NCBI GenBank assembly: GCA_027943245.1
Contig: JANDJZ010000074.1
Span: 1 to 64,000, forward strand
From: Acanthamoeba sp. SK_2022b
Lineage: Eukaryota; Discosea; Longamoebia; Acanthamoebidae
DNA: 64,000 bases
Reading direction: 5' to 3'
The position numbers were made by a program, and so were the translations under genes. Shown piece after piece: positions 12,091 to 23,600 of the stretch; position 1 is the first letter of the stretch; each line of letters starts with the position of its first letter. The notes below the pieces were generated by a model. It saw only the letters and a list, made by a program, of their open reading frames with translations. It searched no databases and was not told the origin of the DNA.

Positions 12091-14618
12091 ATGCTGAGAG
12101 AGAGCGGCTTTTATGCGTTGGGCAAAGACCAGGCAAAGCAGGAGATCAGAAAGTGGTACGTCCGCGTAACCATCCCATAATCATCACTGCCACACAAGAT
12201 TTGGCAACACACGGAACATCACGAGGGGCAGCTGCTCAATCAAAAACAAGAGTGCTCCGCTTCGTGACCCAATGAATAACTTTACTATCGCCACATCCAT
12301 CTCGATCTCCTCCAACTTCTTGCAAGAGAAGTTTCAAATCTTGCGGCTCAACCTTATTTCGTGCTCGCAGGCTCATACACAACTTCACGAGTGAGCTCGA
12401 CAATTCCATCCCTCGCGCGTTTGTGTACCACCAGTACCTGCTTTTTTGCCTCGACAACAACATCGAGAGCACCAGCCAGTCCGCCTTCGGCCGCATCCTC
12501 AAGGCGGTCTTCCCTAACGTACGTGCCCCAAACAATCTCGCCGCATTTAAAAATTTTCTTCTGACAGAATGTCAGAAAACACCTTATTAGGTAATGTCCG
12601 CATAAAATCCATTTGGCTGACTGGCGGTTGCAGTTGCAACAGCGACGCCTTGGCCCCCGCAACAGCAACAAGATGCACTACCTGCACCTGGGGCTACGCA
12701 GTGCAGAGATGATGCGTGCCATAGCACAGCGGACGAGCACCAGCGGACCGGCCTCGCCATCCTCGCCGCAGTCGAACAGCGCCACCTCGTCTCCTGAGAC
12801 GTTTCAGGCGCCGCCCGCCGCCTTGCCAACGGCGGATGGAACAAGCCCGAGCGCTACGGGCAGCAAATTTTCCGCCACCGCGGCCCTGCAGCAGAGCGAG
12901 CTCGAGCCTGAGTGCCTCAACCACCATTGGGGGTCCATGTCGGCACTAGCGTCGTCGTCCCTCGAGATCGAGCCACTGCACTTCGCCCACGGCTTCCCCC
13001 CAGTGCTCCAGCAAACGCCTGTCGCCGCCCCATTCTCCGTGGTCGGTCGCGAGGCCAAACCCCCAGCCGCGGCCTGTGGCAAGCCGCACCCGTGGGTCTC
13101 AGTCCCCTTCCTGGCCTCGGCGGCCCTGCTCGAGGAGCCTTACAAAAACCAACATCGGTGTCTGCAGCACCTGGCCGACTTCGTTCGCGAGTTCATTAAC
13201 CACGGAGACGGTCGAGGTCTCGTGGCCCTCGTGGAGGAGGTCGTCACTCACTTCCTCCACAACAGCGGAGGTGTGCGTCCTTGTACCCTGCTTGGCCGTG
13301 GCGCCAACTCTGCGGCGTTCTTTCGTCGACTGACTCGCATGCGCGCTGGACCCGCAAACATGTATAGACGTGGGAATGCACCACGCCATGTTCGTGGTGG
13401 CTTGGTGGACCCGACTGCTGTATGTCGATGATGGTGAGGGCAGAAGCCGAGCGGCCGACCTCCTGCGCATGGTGATTCTCGCCCCGGGCAACTTTGACTC
13501 CAAGCTGGCCGAGCCCGTCACCGAGCTGCTCAGATCCTGCGAACTTGTGCGTTGTAGCTCTGCTTCGCCTCGTCACGCTTAGCTCTACCCGTATTGACCC
13601 GCTTGGCAGGCTGGGCCGCGCCTGCTCAGCGCGACCAACCTCCAAGCGGAGATTGCGCGATGGAGGCCAGAAAGCCACGCACCGTCCGATCCGGTGCACA
13701 ACCTCAAGCATACCGTATGCAAAGTCCTTTTCCACGCCACGCAGATCCTCTCCCTTCCCGCCCCCTTTGAGCGTGCCCAGTCTGCCGAGCTGTTGATCCA
13801 GGAGGTATCTCGACCCGTACCTCCACTCCACTCACCTCTTTATCGGAAGCGGGCACTCTTCTCATGGGGCGGCTACTACCTTTGGGCCTGCGTGCAGTTG
13901 ATGCAAGCGAGTACGCCGCTGCTGGTGGTGGGTCTTCACGAGCTTGAATGCCAGGGCATACTCGAGCTGGTTGTCAATGTACTACGCGAACTGTACCCCT
14001 GCCAGAGTATCCTCACTGCCCTGTTAGAGGTACAGCCCCAAAGCCATAAGTAGCCCGTGCCTGTCGTGACCGTCGGTCTGTGATTGAATACAGAGAGTCA
14101 ATCCGTTCGAAGGGATGCGTAGGCGACTGGACCACTTGGCTAAGGGTGGCGCACCGGCAGGGCCTGCGCCCAACTACCTCCTCGCCGGTTCTGACGCGAT
14201 ATCCCTGCCACATAACGAGCTCCTGATGCCGCCTAACGCGGCAAGCTTTCTGGAACCCAAGCTAGAGCGGCACGACTGCGACGACGATAGTCACCGCTCC
14301 ACACCTTCGTCTCCACTTCCGTCATCTCACATGCCACTGCATACTACCACCACTCCCTCGTCGGTTCCATCTGGCCTCCCTGTCTCCCCGCACTTGCCCG
14401 GTAGCCTCTACATGGCCGCCCCGGTGGCGCTACCGATCTTTGGTGTCCCTCTCATGTCGCCTCATCAGCAGGCCTACGGCCACCCACCTCACTATCAGCC
14501 CCTTCCCCCGTGGCCTCAAATGTCTCCTGATCACCATCCCTACCGAAGACAGGCCCCGCAATACCATCTTTTCCCCTCTTCAGCCACCTTGCCCTCGCCG
14601 CCAGAGTGGAGTGAGTAG
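12091..14618 (+). CDS. RFX-type winged-helix transcription factor (copy 1)
   Basis: Sequence-specific DNA-binding protein of the RFX family. Starting at the first ATG, DQAKQEIRKW splices (intron about 12154-12370) to LIHNFTSELDNSIPRAFVYH and QYLLFCLDNNIESTSQSAFG, then RILKAVFPN, then (second intron, 12520-12633) LQQRRLGPRNSNKMHYLHLG. This is the full RFX winged helix: W at the exon joint, P-R before the recognition helix, SFG/AFG R..K.VFP, and RRLG.R...K.HY. After it come a Ser/Pro-rich linker, PHPWVSVPFLASAALLEEPY and several helical exons to about 14030, then a Pro/His/Ser-rich tail ending in PPEWSE. Its C-terminal helices resemble those of copy 3. The DNA-binding domain is near certain; the remainder is inferred. 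Confidence 0.88.
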
Positions 14619-14736
14619 ATTGAGCTGTTCCCGCCGCCATACTCTAAATCAGTTTCCGTATGGGTTCTCGCTTATCCCACAGAAGAAAAAATCAGGGATT
14701 GTGCCGATTTAATGTCTTGTAATAAACGACGTCCTT

Positions 14737-14855
14737 TATCTCCTTATTCGCTGGTTGTGCATTGCAGCACGAGTAAAATGAAGGCGTGAGCAACCGCCGG
14801 AATGTATGCACTGTCCTTAGTTGCGAGTTGTGCCTTGCACTGCTCACCACTGGTC
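14737..14855 (+). repeat. Direct repeat, copy A (~118 bp)
   Basis: Begins ttatctccttattcgctggt and runs through gcagcacgagtaaaatgaag to ccactggtcg. It matches 15947-16064 in the same orientation with a handful of substitutions and small indels (roughly 90 percent identity by eye). It lies between the converging 3' ends of RFX copies 1 and 2. Confidence 0.85.
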
Positions 14856-14907
14856 GATGCACCCTCGCTGCCTGGTTGTGCTGTGACGGTCGAAAGTTCA
14901 CTGAAGA

Positions 14908-15819
14908 TTAGAGCAGGCCAACCGAGCGTGAACCCGGGGCACCGCTGCACCAACTGCCGTGGTTGTGAGTGTGGCGCCCTGCGGACAAACCGGCCTTAAT
15001 GGGCACGGCAGCCCAAGGATGCGTGTCGTCCCCCGTTCCCTCAGCCAGCGATGTCGACTCAGGCTGAGTCGAGGAACCTCCTGAGAGAATTTCGGCTAGG
15101 AACTGTGACTCCTCGTCGGTCGCTGTGGGCGAGTTGAGGAACTCCCATAGAGAGAGCTCAGGCCGCGAGCTGGAACTTGAGGATTGCGAAGAAGCTGCAG
15201 ACAATCCGTACGAGAGATCTGGCCAATCACTTGGCTCCCCTGGGGAAGCCAAGGGAGCCTGTGGCAAGCTTACTGGAGTACCACAAGAAGATGCTGAAGA
15301 CGCCTCCGGAGAAGCGGTTGAACTGGCTGGAATGTCTTCGGTAGTGGAGGCCGATACGAAGCGTATGTTGTGGTAGTGCATCTTGTTTAGGCTGCGGGCC
15401 CCTAAGCGCCTTGATTTGATCTGGCCAATCGCAAGATAAGAGCTAAATTAGTTTTTTTAAGCTGCCGCTAGGAGGTTCCCAAATGTACATTTGGGAAGGC
15501 CTGGTTGACGATCCGCCCAAAGCCTGAGCGCGAGGTGCTCTCGAAGTGCGCATCATCACACATGGCAAGGTATCGCTGGTAGAGGTCTTCTCTAGCCACA
15601 GAGAACCCCTCGGCTTCCACCAATGTCTCTCGCAACCTGATTCAAACCACCACCGGAGGTCAAGGGTGGATCTTTTGCTTCAGCTAGCGGGAAAGAGCGC
15701 GGCCGAAGGAAAAAATCTCACCAGGCCTTGACCAGTAGCTTGGCCTGCGCCTTTTCCTTGAGGAGCTCAAAGGAGCAGTCTGTCTGACCGACCAACGTCA
15801 AGGCTCCAACCCAGTTCAT
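14908..15819 (-). CDS. Truncated RFX-type protein (copy 2)
   Basis: Short paralogue with a complete RFX winged helix but no long C-terminal region. ATG at 15819 gives MNWVGALTLVG...; KAQAKLLVKAW splices to LRETLVEAEGFSVAREDLYQ, RYLAMCDDAHFESTSRSGFG and RIVNQAFPN, then after an intron (about 15426-15488) IKSRRLGARSLNKMHYHNIR. A Ser/Pro-rich segment follows, then HPWAAVPIKA, aligned with HPWVSVPFLA in copy 1 and RSWGVVPIAS in copy 3. After that point similarity stops and the frame ends at 14908. It is about 255 residues, well under half the other copies. It could be a DNA-binding-only regulator competing with full-length RFX, or a decaying duplicate. No stop or frameshift is seen in the DNA-binding exons. 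Confidence 0.75.
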
Positions 15820-16278
15820 GTTGGATGCTTTGTTCTTGCTGTGTGGTGTAGTTTGGGTGAGTGCGAGGCCAACTGGAATGTTTGTCCTTCTGAGTGCACA
15901 CGCTACGCGCGTGATGCCGTGACCCAATGAGCTTGCGGAGCTTCCGTTATCTCCTTATTCGCTCGTTGTGCATTGCAGCACGAGCAAAATGAAGGCGTGA
16001 GCAACCGGAATGTATGCCCTGTCCTTTGTTGCGTGTTGTGCCTTGCACCGCCCACCATTGGTCGTAGCCCACAAATTCATGTGAGTTTTGAGGAGTGGCC
16101 TGCTCCACAGGAGCAAGGCAGCCTGAATTTGAGACAATTTTGACAACACCGCGCGATCTACATAATAGGGGCGGAGAGTTCTTTATCTGGTTTTACAGGA
16201 GAGATCAACTACATAGCGTGACAAACACTACGCAGACGAGAGTGGACTCCGGGGCAGTGCTGCACCGTCTGTTTACGA
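15820..16278. other. Intergenic region between RFX copies 2 and 3
   Basis: Upstream of RFX copy 2 and downstream of RFX copy 3. It contains direct repeat copy B. The reading frame continuing upstream of 15819 has no ATG, so I treat it as 5' flank. Confidence 0.5.
15947..16064 (+). repeat. Direct repeat, copy B (~118 bp)
   Basis: Second copy of the repeat at 14737-14855, starting ttatctccttattcgctcgt. It differs by a 3-base deletion (caaccgccggaa versus caaccggaa) and scattered substitutions. The two copies bracket RFX copy 2. Confidence 0.85.
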
Positions 16279-18204
16279 TCAATAGGGGAGTTTGATCAGC
16301 AAGCAGATCAGGCTTGTACGCGAAGATTTACGTACGCAAAGCATGTGGGCCACGAGTGCTGAGGCATCTCCCCTGCACCCATCGCGGAGTAAAACGTCGA
16401 GAGCCACGCCCAGCATCTGTCGGCTATCCAGCTCCTGCAGGCACAGCGCCATGATGCTCACCGATGTCGTGTTCCACAACTGTGTTTACAGCCAAGGGCG
16501 ATGAGTTTTAGCCTCGCATAGACCACTTTCAGGCGCGAGGACGCTAGCGTACCAGGTTCGTTGCTGCGGTCGCATAGGCGACTCTGTCTTGCAGCGTAAC
16601 GCTTTGCAGAGCTCGGTGTGAATAGAGCACCAATCGAGCCAGAGTCTGCCTGAACGTAGCCCAGATGAGTGGCTCTTCGCACTGCGCGCTCTGGCCAAGC
16701 ATGAACTCGAGTTGCTGTTCGGCCGCTAGGTTCACACCCCACACCAACTGACGGGAGCGGCAGATGGCATTAGCTTTTCACTGCCCAGCAGCGAGTGGAG
16801 TGAAGGGGGGGGGCTAGCAGCTACCTTGTCTTCGCACAATCGCAGCAGCTCAAGCGCGGGGTAGTAGACGCTGCTACTGTGAGCACTCGGATGGCGAAGC
16901 ATGTAATTAAGCTGATCTCGGCACAGTTGGTTGCCTTGGTCCAGGTCATGACTCAGGAAGCGTTGCCACCAGGCCAGCACGAACAGACATTCGTATACCG
17001 AGTCATCTGCCCAGTGAACGACACAACAGTTGGAAATCGCGCCAGTAATGATGAGCGGGATAAGCGAGGCCTACCATTAGGATTGAGCTGAAGCGCCTTG
17101 TAGAGCTGCGGCGGGAGGGTCAAAAGCGGGCCGCTGTTGAGGTTGTACATGAATTGATCTGATATACGAACGAGTGTTGGTGCCAAGCACGGAAAAAACC
17201 TTAACCAAACAACGCTCGGATGGTACGTACCCATGGCCTGGGAAAGGGAAAGGAGGTGTTGCGGGGGGCATGGGCCTCGGGCGGCCGCCGAGATGTGCAG
17301 CAACGACGCGATGGGGACCACGCCCCAGGAGCGAGGGTCATAGTCTCGCGGAAGCCACTGTCCTGGAGGCGTTGTCATGGTGGTGGTGGTCGTCGTAGCA
17401 TAGCAATCAGATTGGTTGTCTTCGGCGGGGACGTCGAATAGGCTTAACTCGGACCACAAAGGTAGCTCGGGAATTGGGCAGCTCAGTTGCGCGGGAAAGG
17501 ATGCGGAAGAAGGCGAGGCAACCGGTCCGTAGGTGAAGCGGGGCGAAGTTGGGGGAGTCGTGCAGTCGGGCTGCAAGGGAGTGGTCGCCCCTGGCGACGA
17601 AGACGACAGCTCCGGGGTAGATTCTGGGCTATCCATCTTTGTCACGGTCCTCTCTCGCTTGGGGTCAATGCTATCTGTGAAGATCCTTGAGGTGGACACG
17701 AAGCGCATGTTGTGGTAATGCATCTTGTTGACGGCTCGAGCGCCCAGTCGTCTAGATTTTATCTGCACGTGATAAAAAATGGCCGATCAGCAACCCCTTC
17801 TCCGCAGGTTGAACTTGAAACCGATGGCAAGAGGAGACAATGCAACCTTGGGAAAGACCTGTTTGATGATTCGGCCAAAGCCAGAGGGCGAGGTGCTCTC
17901 GATGTGTGCCGCAGCGCACATGACGAGATAGCGCTGGTAGAGCTCTTCTCGCGCAATGGAGCACCCCGTTGACTCGATCAGCGTCTCCAGCAGCCTGCAG
18001 ATAAGTTTGGCTCGTCAGTGTCAAGAGAAGGTAGATGGGGGGGGACGAGTCTAGAGTTTTGTCCGTAATAAATCTCTTGCCACACACTCTTGTTCGTGGA
18101 GCGTACCAAGCCTTGACGACGGGCTTGGCCTGCTGCTTGTCCTTCTGAATGAAGGGACCATCTCTTCCCCTGGGGCAGGGCTGCTCGTGGGTCTCGGTGG
18201 CCAT
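16279..18204 (-). CDS. RFX-type winged-helix transcription factor (copy 3)
   Basis: The first upstream in-frame ATG (18204) opens MATETHEQPCPRGRDGPFIQ; KQQAKPVVKAW then splices to LLETLIESTGCSIAREELYQ, RYLVMCAAAHIESTSPSGFG and RIIKQVFPK, and after an intron ending about 17761, IKSRRLGARAVNKMHYHNMR. This is a complete RFX DNA-binding domain, much closer to copy 2 than to copy 1. After a Ser/Pro/Thr linker come FMYNLNSGPLLTLPPQLYKA (about 17090-17150) and helical exons at 16544-16740 and 16279-16479 (LQELDSRQMLGVALDVLLRD), which resemble the C-terminal helices of copy 1. The final frame ends at 16279. It lies downstream of direct repeat B. Confidence 0.82.
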
Positions 18205-18549
18205 GTGTGCGCTGTGGGAGTTGTGCGGACAACAGTACGAGAGAATCACAGCCGAGTTCGGGTAACCCAGGTGTCCGTATGCTTCCGGTCGAACTCCTGA
18301 ACAAAGGCTTCTATTGGCTGGTTTTTGCACGTTCAGCCCAATCACCGTTCACGCTATCACAACTTTGCCTAATCAGTGCTAGGTGCCTTGTAGCGTCGAC
18401 GAATTCCCAACATTCTAGTTTATCACAGCTTTCCCTTTTCGTAATTGCTCTCGTGCAGCCAACCGTTTGGTCCCAAATACCGCGACGGCGCCATCTGTAA
18501 CATTCTATTATAGAATATTCGAAAAGACAAATAAATATTCTATTGGATT
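18205..18549. other. Intergenic region
   Basis: Between the start of RFX copy 3 (reading left) and the stop of the kinase-histidine kinase gene. It becomes AT-rich toward 18500-18545 and contains the overlapping inverted repeats listed separately. No X-box-like site was convincing by eye. Confidence 0.5.
18502..18541. repeat. Overlapping short inverted repeats downstream of a large gene
   Basis: ATTCTA-tta-TAGAAT (18502-18516) overlaps AGAATATT (18512-18519) paired with AATATTCT (18534-18541). Two alternative hairpins are possible, within 10-50 bases downstream of the minus-strand stop at 18550, in AT-rich DNA that contrasts with the gene. It may be a 3' processing region of that gene; function is not shown. 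Confidence 0.5.
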
Positions 18550-20642
18550 TTATGCTTGGGGCGTGGTTGGTTGCTGCCCGCGGGGCAGCAGCTGGCTGCC
18601 TCCCTTGCGGCGGATGCTGCCCGCGGCGTAGCTGCGGCGCTCTCGCCGGACAAAGGGTGAGGTAGACCTGCCCTCCGCGAAGCTGCCCAACACGTCCTGG
18701 AATTCTTCGACCATTCTCGCCTGGGGAACGATCGCCATCAACCGTCAGTTACCGGAAAGGCACAGCGCAGAAAGGGAAAGAAACGGTGGGGCACCTGACG
18801 CAGCGGCAGGCGCATGAGGTGCAGCGGGCGGTACTGCTCGTTGAAGTCGCAGATGTTTTTGCTCTTTCGCTCGACCCCCGTTGTGAGCACGGTCAGCGGC
18901 AGCATGCGCCCTCGGGAAAGGAGGTAGATTTGCATGCGCTCCAGGCTCGGCACGTCCATCACCACGCAGTCAAAGCGACCTGGGATATAAGGCATCGGGA
19001 TGTACTACGTTAACAAAAGAAAGGAAGCCCCAGGGGTGCGGTTAGGGGACACACCTTTCGTGCCAGAAGGTCCACCGGCCCGCCTCCGCGCTTTGATGCA
19101 CTGAATGAACTCATCCCGGTTGTTCGCACTCGCCACCTGTGCTCCGCCTTGAAGGGTCAGCGATTTATTTATTCGATCAGGGAGAGGGAGAGTGGCGCGT
19201 ACCTCGGCGCCAGCACGAGTAAGATGCGTGCGAAGGATGCGGGCGTTAGTCTGGTTGCTCACAAAGAGTAGGATGTGCTTTCCCCGCAGCTGTTTGACGT
19301 CCGACGGCCGTTCGAAGTCTTCGAAGTCATCCTCTTCGGTTGGGACTGCGTGTTTTCAAGCAGAGTACGCGCGAATCGATTGGTCAGATCACCCAAGCGA
19401 CAACGCGAGTTGTTGCCCGTTGCGGGAGGGGAGGGGACGTACGGCCGAGCACGGCTGTGAAGTGGATGGAGGACCCGACCTCGGCGCTATCAGCCCAGAT
19501 CTTTCCACCAAACATTTTGCACAGCTTTCTACATATGTACAAACCTGTTTCCCAACACAAGGGAGAGAGCCCGAATGAGCAAATAGCGCAGCCACGATGG
19601 GGGGGAGGGGGGAGGGAACGAACCGAGCCCAGCGGCACCGAACTTGCGAGAGTCGGGAAGGTCAGCCTGGCCGAAGGGCTTGAAGAGCTGCGCGTACTCC
19701 TCCTTGTCGATCGTCATCCCCGTGCTGTGGACCTCAAAGTGCAGCTCCACCCGCGGCCCGGTCGACGCGTCGGCCGAGTTAGGAGCGCTATTCGATTGCT
19801 CATTGTCGTGGGCAGTAGCAGGGGCGGCGACCGCTGATGAAGGGAGCGGCGCTGCGTTGCCGGGAATGCTCTGCGCCAACGTGGGTGGGCAGATCACCGA
19901 TTGCAGCACGCGCAGGGGCTGCATCTGTTCGAGCATTGCTGTCGACGAGCCAGAAGTCAGCGCTTCGGCGGCCGTGCGCATCGAAACTGGTACCGCTAAG
20001 GGTTCGGAGGACGGAGCGGAGTCGGGTCTCGGTGACGTAGATGGAGTGGGCGATGAAGACGATGACGAGGACAGCGATGTCGATGGTGACTGTGAGGTCA
20101 GAGACACGGTGACCTTGATCTCGCCGGATTCGGTCAGCTTGGAACAGTGCACGAGCAGGCTAGCCACTATCTGCTGCAGCCGCAGGCTATCACCTTTGAC
20201 AAACCTTGGGACATCGCTTCCGAGCACGTAAGCCAGATTGATTCCTGATCAGAGGTTGGTGTGAGACAGCAGCGTGCAAACGGCGTCAAAGGTAGGCGAG
20301 CGCTGCAACCAGTCTTGTTTGGGTGAGGCGCTCGATGTGGGTACCTTTCTCCGCCATCTTCTCTTCCACCATCTCCATGCTCCCCTCGAAGCAGCCCTTC
20401 AAGCTAAACACTTTGTCTTCCTGTGGTGTGCGGCGGGCAAGGCCTCAGCCGTTGTCGACAACCAAGGTAGGCACTGCAAGCTGATGGCGTACCAAAGTGA
20501 CCTTCATGGCCTTGAGCTTGCTGAGGTCGAGCACGTCGTTGACCAGCTCGAGCAGCGTCTCCGACGACGCCTTGATGTCCGTGAGACACTCCTCCTGCTG
20601 CTCGCTCATCTCCGTGTCGTCCATTAGCGACGCCATGCCGAT

Positions 20643-20676
<34 letters not shown>

Positions 20677-23600
20677 GCCACCGCCAGGAAGGCGTCCTTC
20701 ACCTTGTCGATCTCCTGCAGCTGCTCGTTCTTGGCGCGCATCTCACGGTTGGTGCGGCGCAGGCGCTCGACCAGCAACGCATTCTCCATCGAGTTCATGA
20801 GCTGTCCGGTCAGGATGCGCACGAGCCGCACCCTATCCTCTCCGAAAACCCCCACATTGGCGTCGTTCTCGAGGTAGATCAGGCCCCGATGCTTGTCCTT
20901 GTGCTCGATTGGCACGCATAGCACGGACTTGGGCCGCCGTGACATGATGTACTCGTCGGTGCTGAATCGGTCGTCCTGGAGTGCGTCTGCCAGCCATACG
21001 ACACCTGTGTGGCGTGTGTGTGTGTAGTCAATGCGAGTCAGTGCATGAGCGTCAGGCCGCCATCTTGACGTGGAGCGAGGCAAAGTGGACGCACTCTTGG
21101 CGTGCCAGCAGAAGTTGAGAATGCGATTGGGCAAGTCAGTTGCGTCACCCGCGAAGGGCACCTTGAGGACCTTGACCCGAACCTTGCCCTGAAAGACGAA
21201 GAGACGAACAAAATGAGGAGAGAAGCGCGCAGAGCTAAACTTTGAATTGAGTGTTGGAAGGCCAACGAGAGTAGACGTACGGTACGACGTGAAATGCGAG
21301 CCTTGGCGTGAGTGTAGAGCTGGCGCCCGTTGTCCGGGTCCGAGTCGCTGCTGCTACTGCCGCTGCTGCCGTCAGCCTTGGAGATGTCGCAGGAATCCTC
21401 GCGCGCTTCCTTGGTAAGCAGCAATACACCCTGAGCCCCCCCCCCGGTGAGATTGGGCTGGTTGCCGCATTCGGGATTTGGCTCGCTCAGCATACCTTGC
21501 TGGCGCCAGTGTTTGCCACAATGAGGTCCATGAGCGACACGAGCAGATCGGTGAGCTTTAGCTTCGACGACAACTGCTGCGTCGCCTGCACCACCGTATC
21601 TAAATCCAAAGCACTGCGCAGACGAATTGTTGTGTCGTCAGAGACACTCCGATACCGATCGTGTGTGGTGGAGTGGCGTCCGCACCTGGAAATGATCTCG
21701 GTGGTGGTCGGCGTCACGGCCTCTGCGATCTTTTGTTGGTTTTCCTCGGCGGCCGCGGTCTTTTGCTGCTCGCGCTGCTTGGCGACGGCGTGGGCGCCCC
21801 ACAGGGAGTAACAGTGGGCCGCCTCGGCCGACGCCTGGCCGGCCATCTCGTGCAGCACTTGCCACGAGAGCTCCTTGGCCAGGGCGGCGTCCTGTATGAA
21901 GCCGTTCTCGATCGCCATAGCGAATGCGCGCTCATACATGAGCAGGATCTCCGGCAATCGAGCGATGGACCTGCCACCGGTGTTGTTACGCTCCTCCAAC
22001 CACGCCCGCTCGGCCTGACCAGAACAATACATACACATATACAAACCACCAATCAACTACCTTGTCTACACATACCACTGAACAGACGAGGTTGCATGCG
22101 CGTACCTCGACGAGGAGGTACTGGTGGCCAAAGTTGCAGGGCGCGGAGTCGGCCCATTGCTTGAGCTTGGTCTGGTTGAAGGCCACGGTGGCCAAGTACT
22201 GATCGTACTCCTCGGCGGTCACCGGGATGAAGTCGTCGCTCTCCTCCTTGTACGAGCCTCGCCGCGGACTCAACTTGGAGCCGAGGCTGGAGTTCCTCAC
22301 CGACTTCCGCGTGCGCTTGCGTCCGCCGCAGGTCTTCTCCACGCTCCGCCAGGCACCGCTTAGCTCGCACACCCGCTCCTTGGGCGTCACCAACGGACGC
22401 GCGGGCTTGCAGATGGCCAGCAGCACCATCGAGTACACGAAATAGAACTCTTTGGTTTGGTGGAAAATGAAATCGATGTTAGCTTGTGTAGATTACCCAC
22501 CAATGACTGGCCTTGTCTTATGCACGTACCGACTTCCTTCTTGAATTGGCCGATGTAGGTGAGGATCTTTGATGCATACTGCCCGACTTCGAGCGCCTGC
22601 CGATACTTGCCCAGGATGTAGAAGTAGTACATTCTCAGCACATGGTACTGGGCTGGTGACGTTTTGACGGTTTGACGGCGAGGAGAAGTAAGTCGAAGGA
22701 TCCCTCGCACCGCTCAACGAACGAGGGGGGAGGGCAAGGAGTACCGATGGGCATGGGACGGGCGTTGGACTTGATGTGGGCGTAGAACTCTTCGTCGGTG
22801 CCCTCCACGGGCTCATCCATGAGCAGGCGCGTATGGCGGTCGATGGTCTGCATCATCTTCACCACGTCGCCCCAATTGGCCTCCTCCGCGTAGCGCTTGT
22901 AAGGTTCTGCGGACACCACATGAGCAACTGTCCCTGCACGCGCGACAAAACCGTGCGTGTGTGTGCGTGCGTACCAATGCGGGGCGTGATTTGAGGCAGG
23001 GGAACGACAGACCAGAAGGTGCCCATCAGATTGTAGGCGCAAGCCGTAGCGAACGCCGGGTTGCCGCCAGCCACGCCGTGCTTGAAGCCCGTCTCAAGCC
23101 CTTCAATGGAGTCGTGCAGCGGATGCTTAAGCCAGCTGATGTAGGCTGCATGTAGGACGACAACACATTAACATCCCGAGAGCGAGTGTCATCGTGTCCA
23201 GGAGCGACGGGCTAAGCGTACAGTAAAAGATCTCCCATACTTGGCCGCGGTCGGCGAATCGTGAATTGGCGTAGTGAGTGTTGCACAGGTCGATGGCCAG
23301 CTGTCCCCACTCGCACGCCTCATCAAACTGAAGAGCAGACGACGATAACGACAACGACGACGGGCAAGTGAGTTGTTGGCGTGTATCGAGTCTTGCAAGT
23401 GAGGAGCGCGTACGCGTTTCTTGATCGCACAACCGACCCAGCCATACCACGCGTAGAGAATTGACGTGTGCGCGACGTGGCCGTACTCGATGCTGGTCTT
23501 GAGCTGCACGTCGCACGGCAACATATAAGAGAAGTAAGAGACCAGTTGCACAGGCGCGTCTTAACCACCTGCGTGCGCGTACCCCGATCACTAGCGTGTA

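Noticed and set aside
11732..18550. X-box (GTNRCC..RGYAAC) autoregulatory sites near the RFX genes
   Set aside because: Only partial matches such as gttgcagttgcaac near 12640 inside an intron; none is a good X-box.
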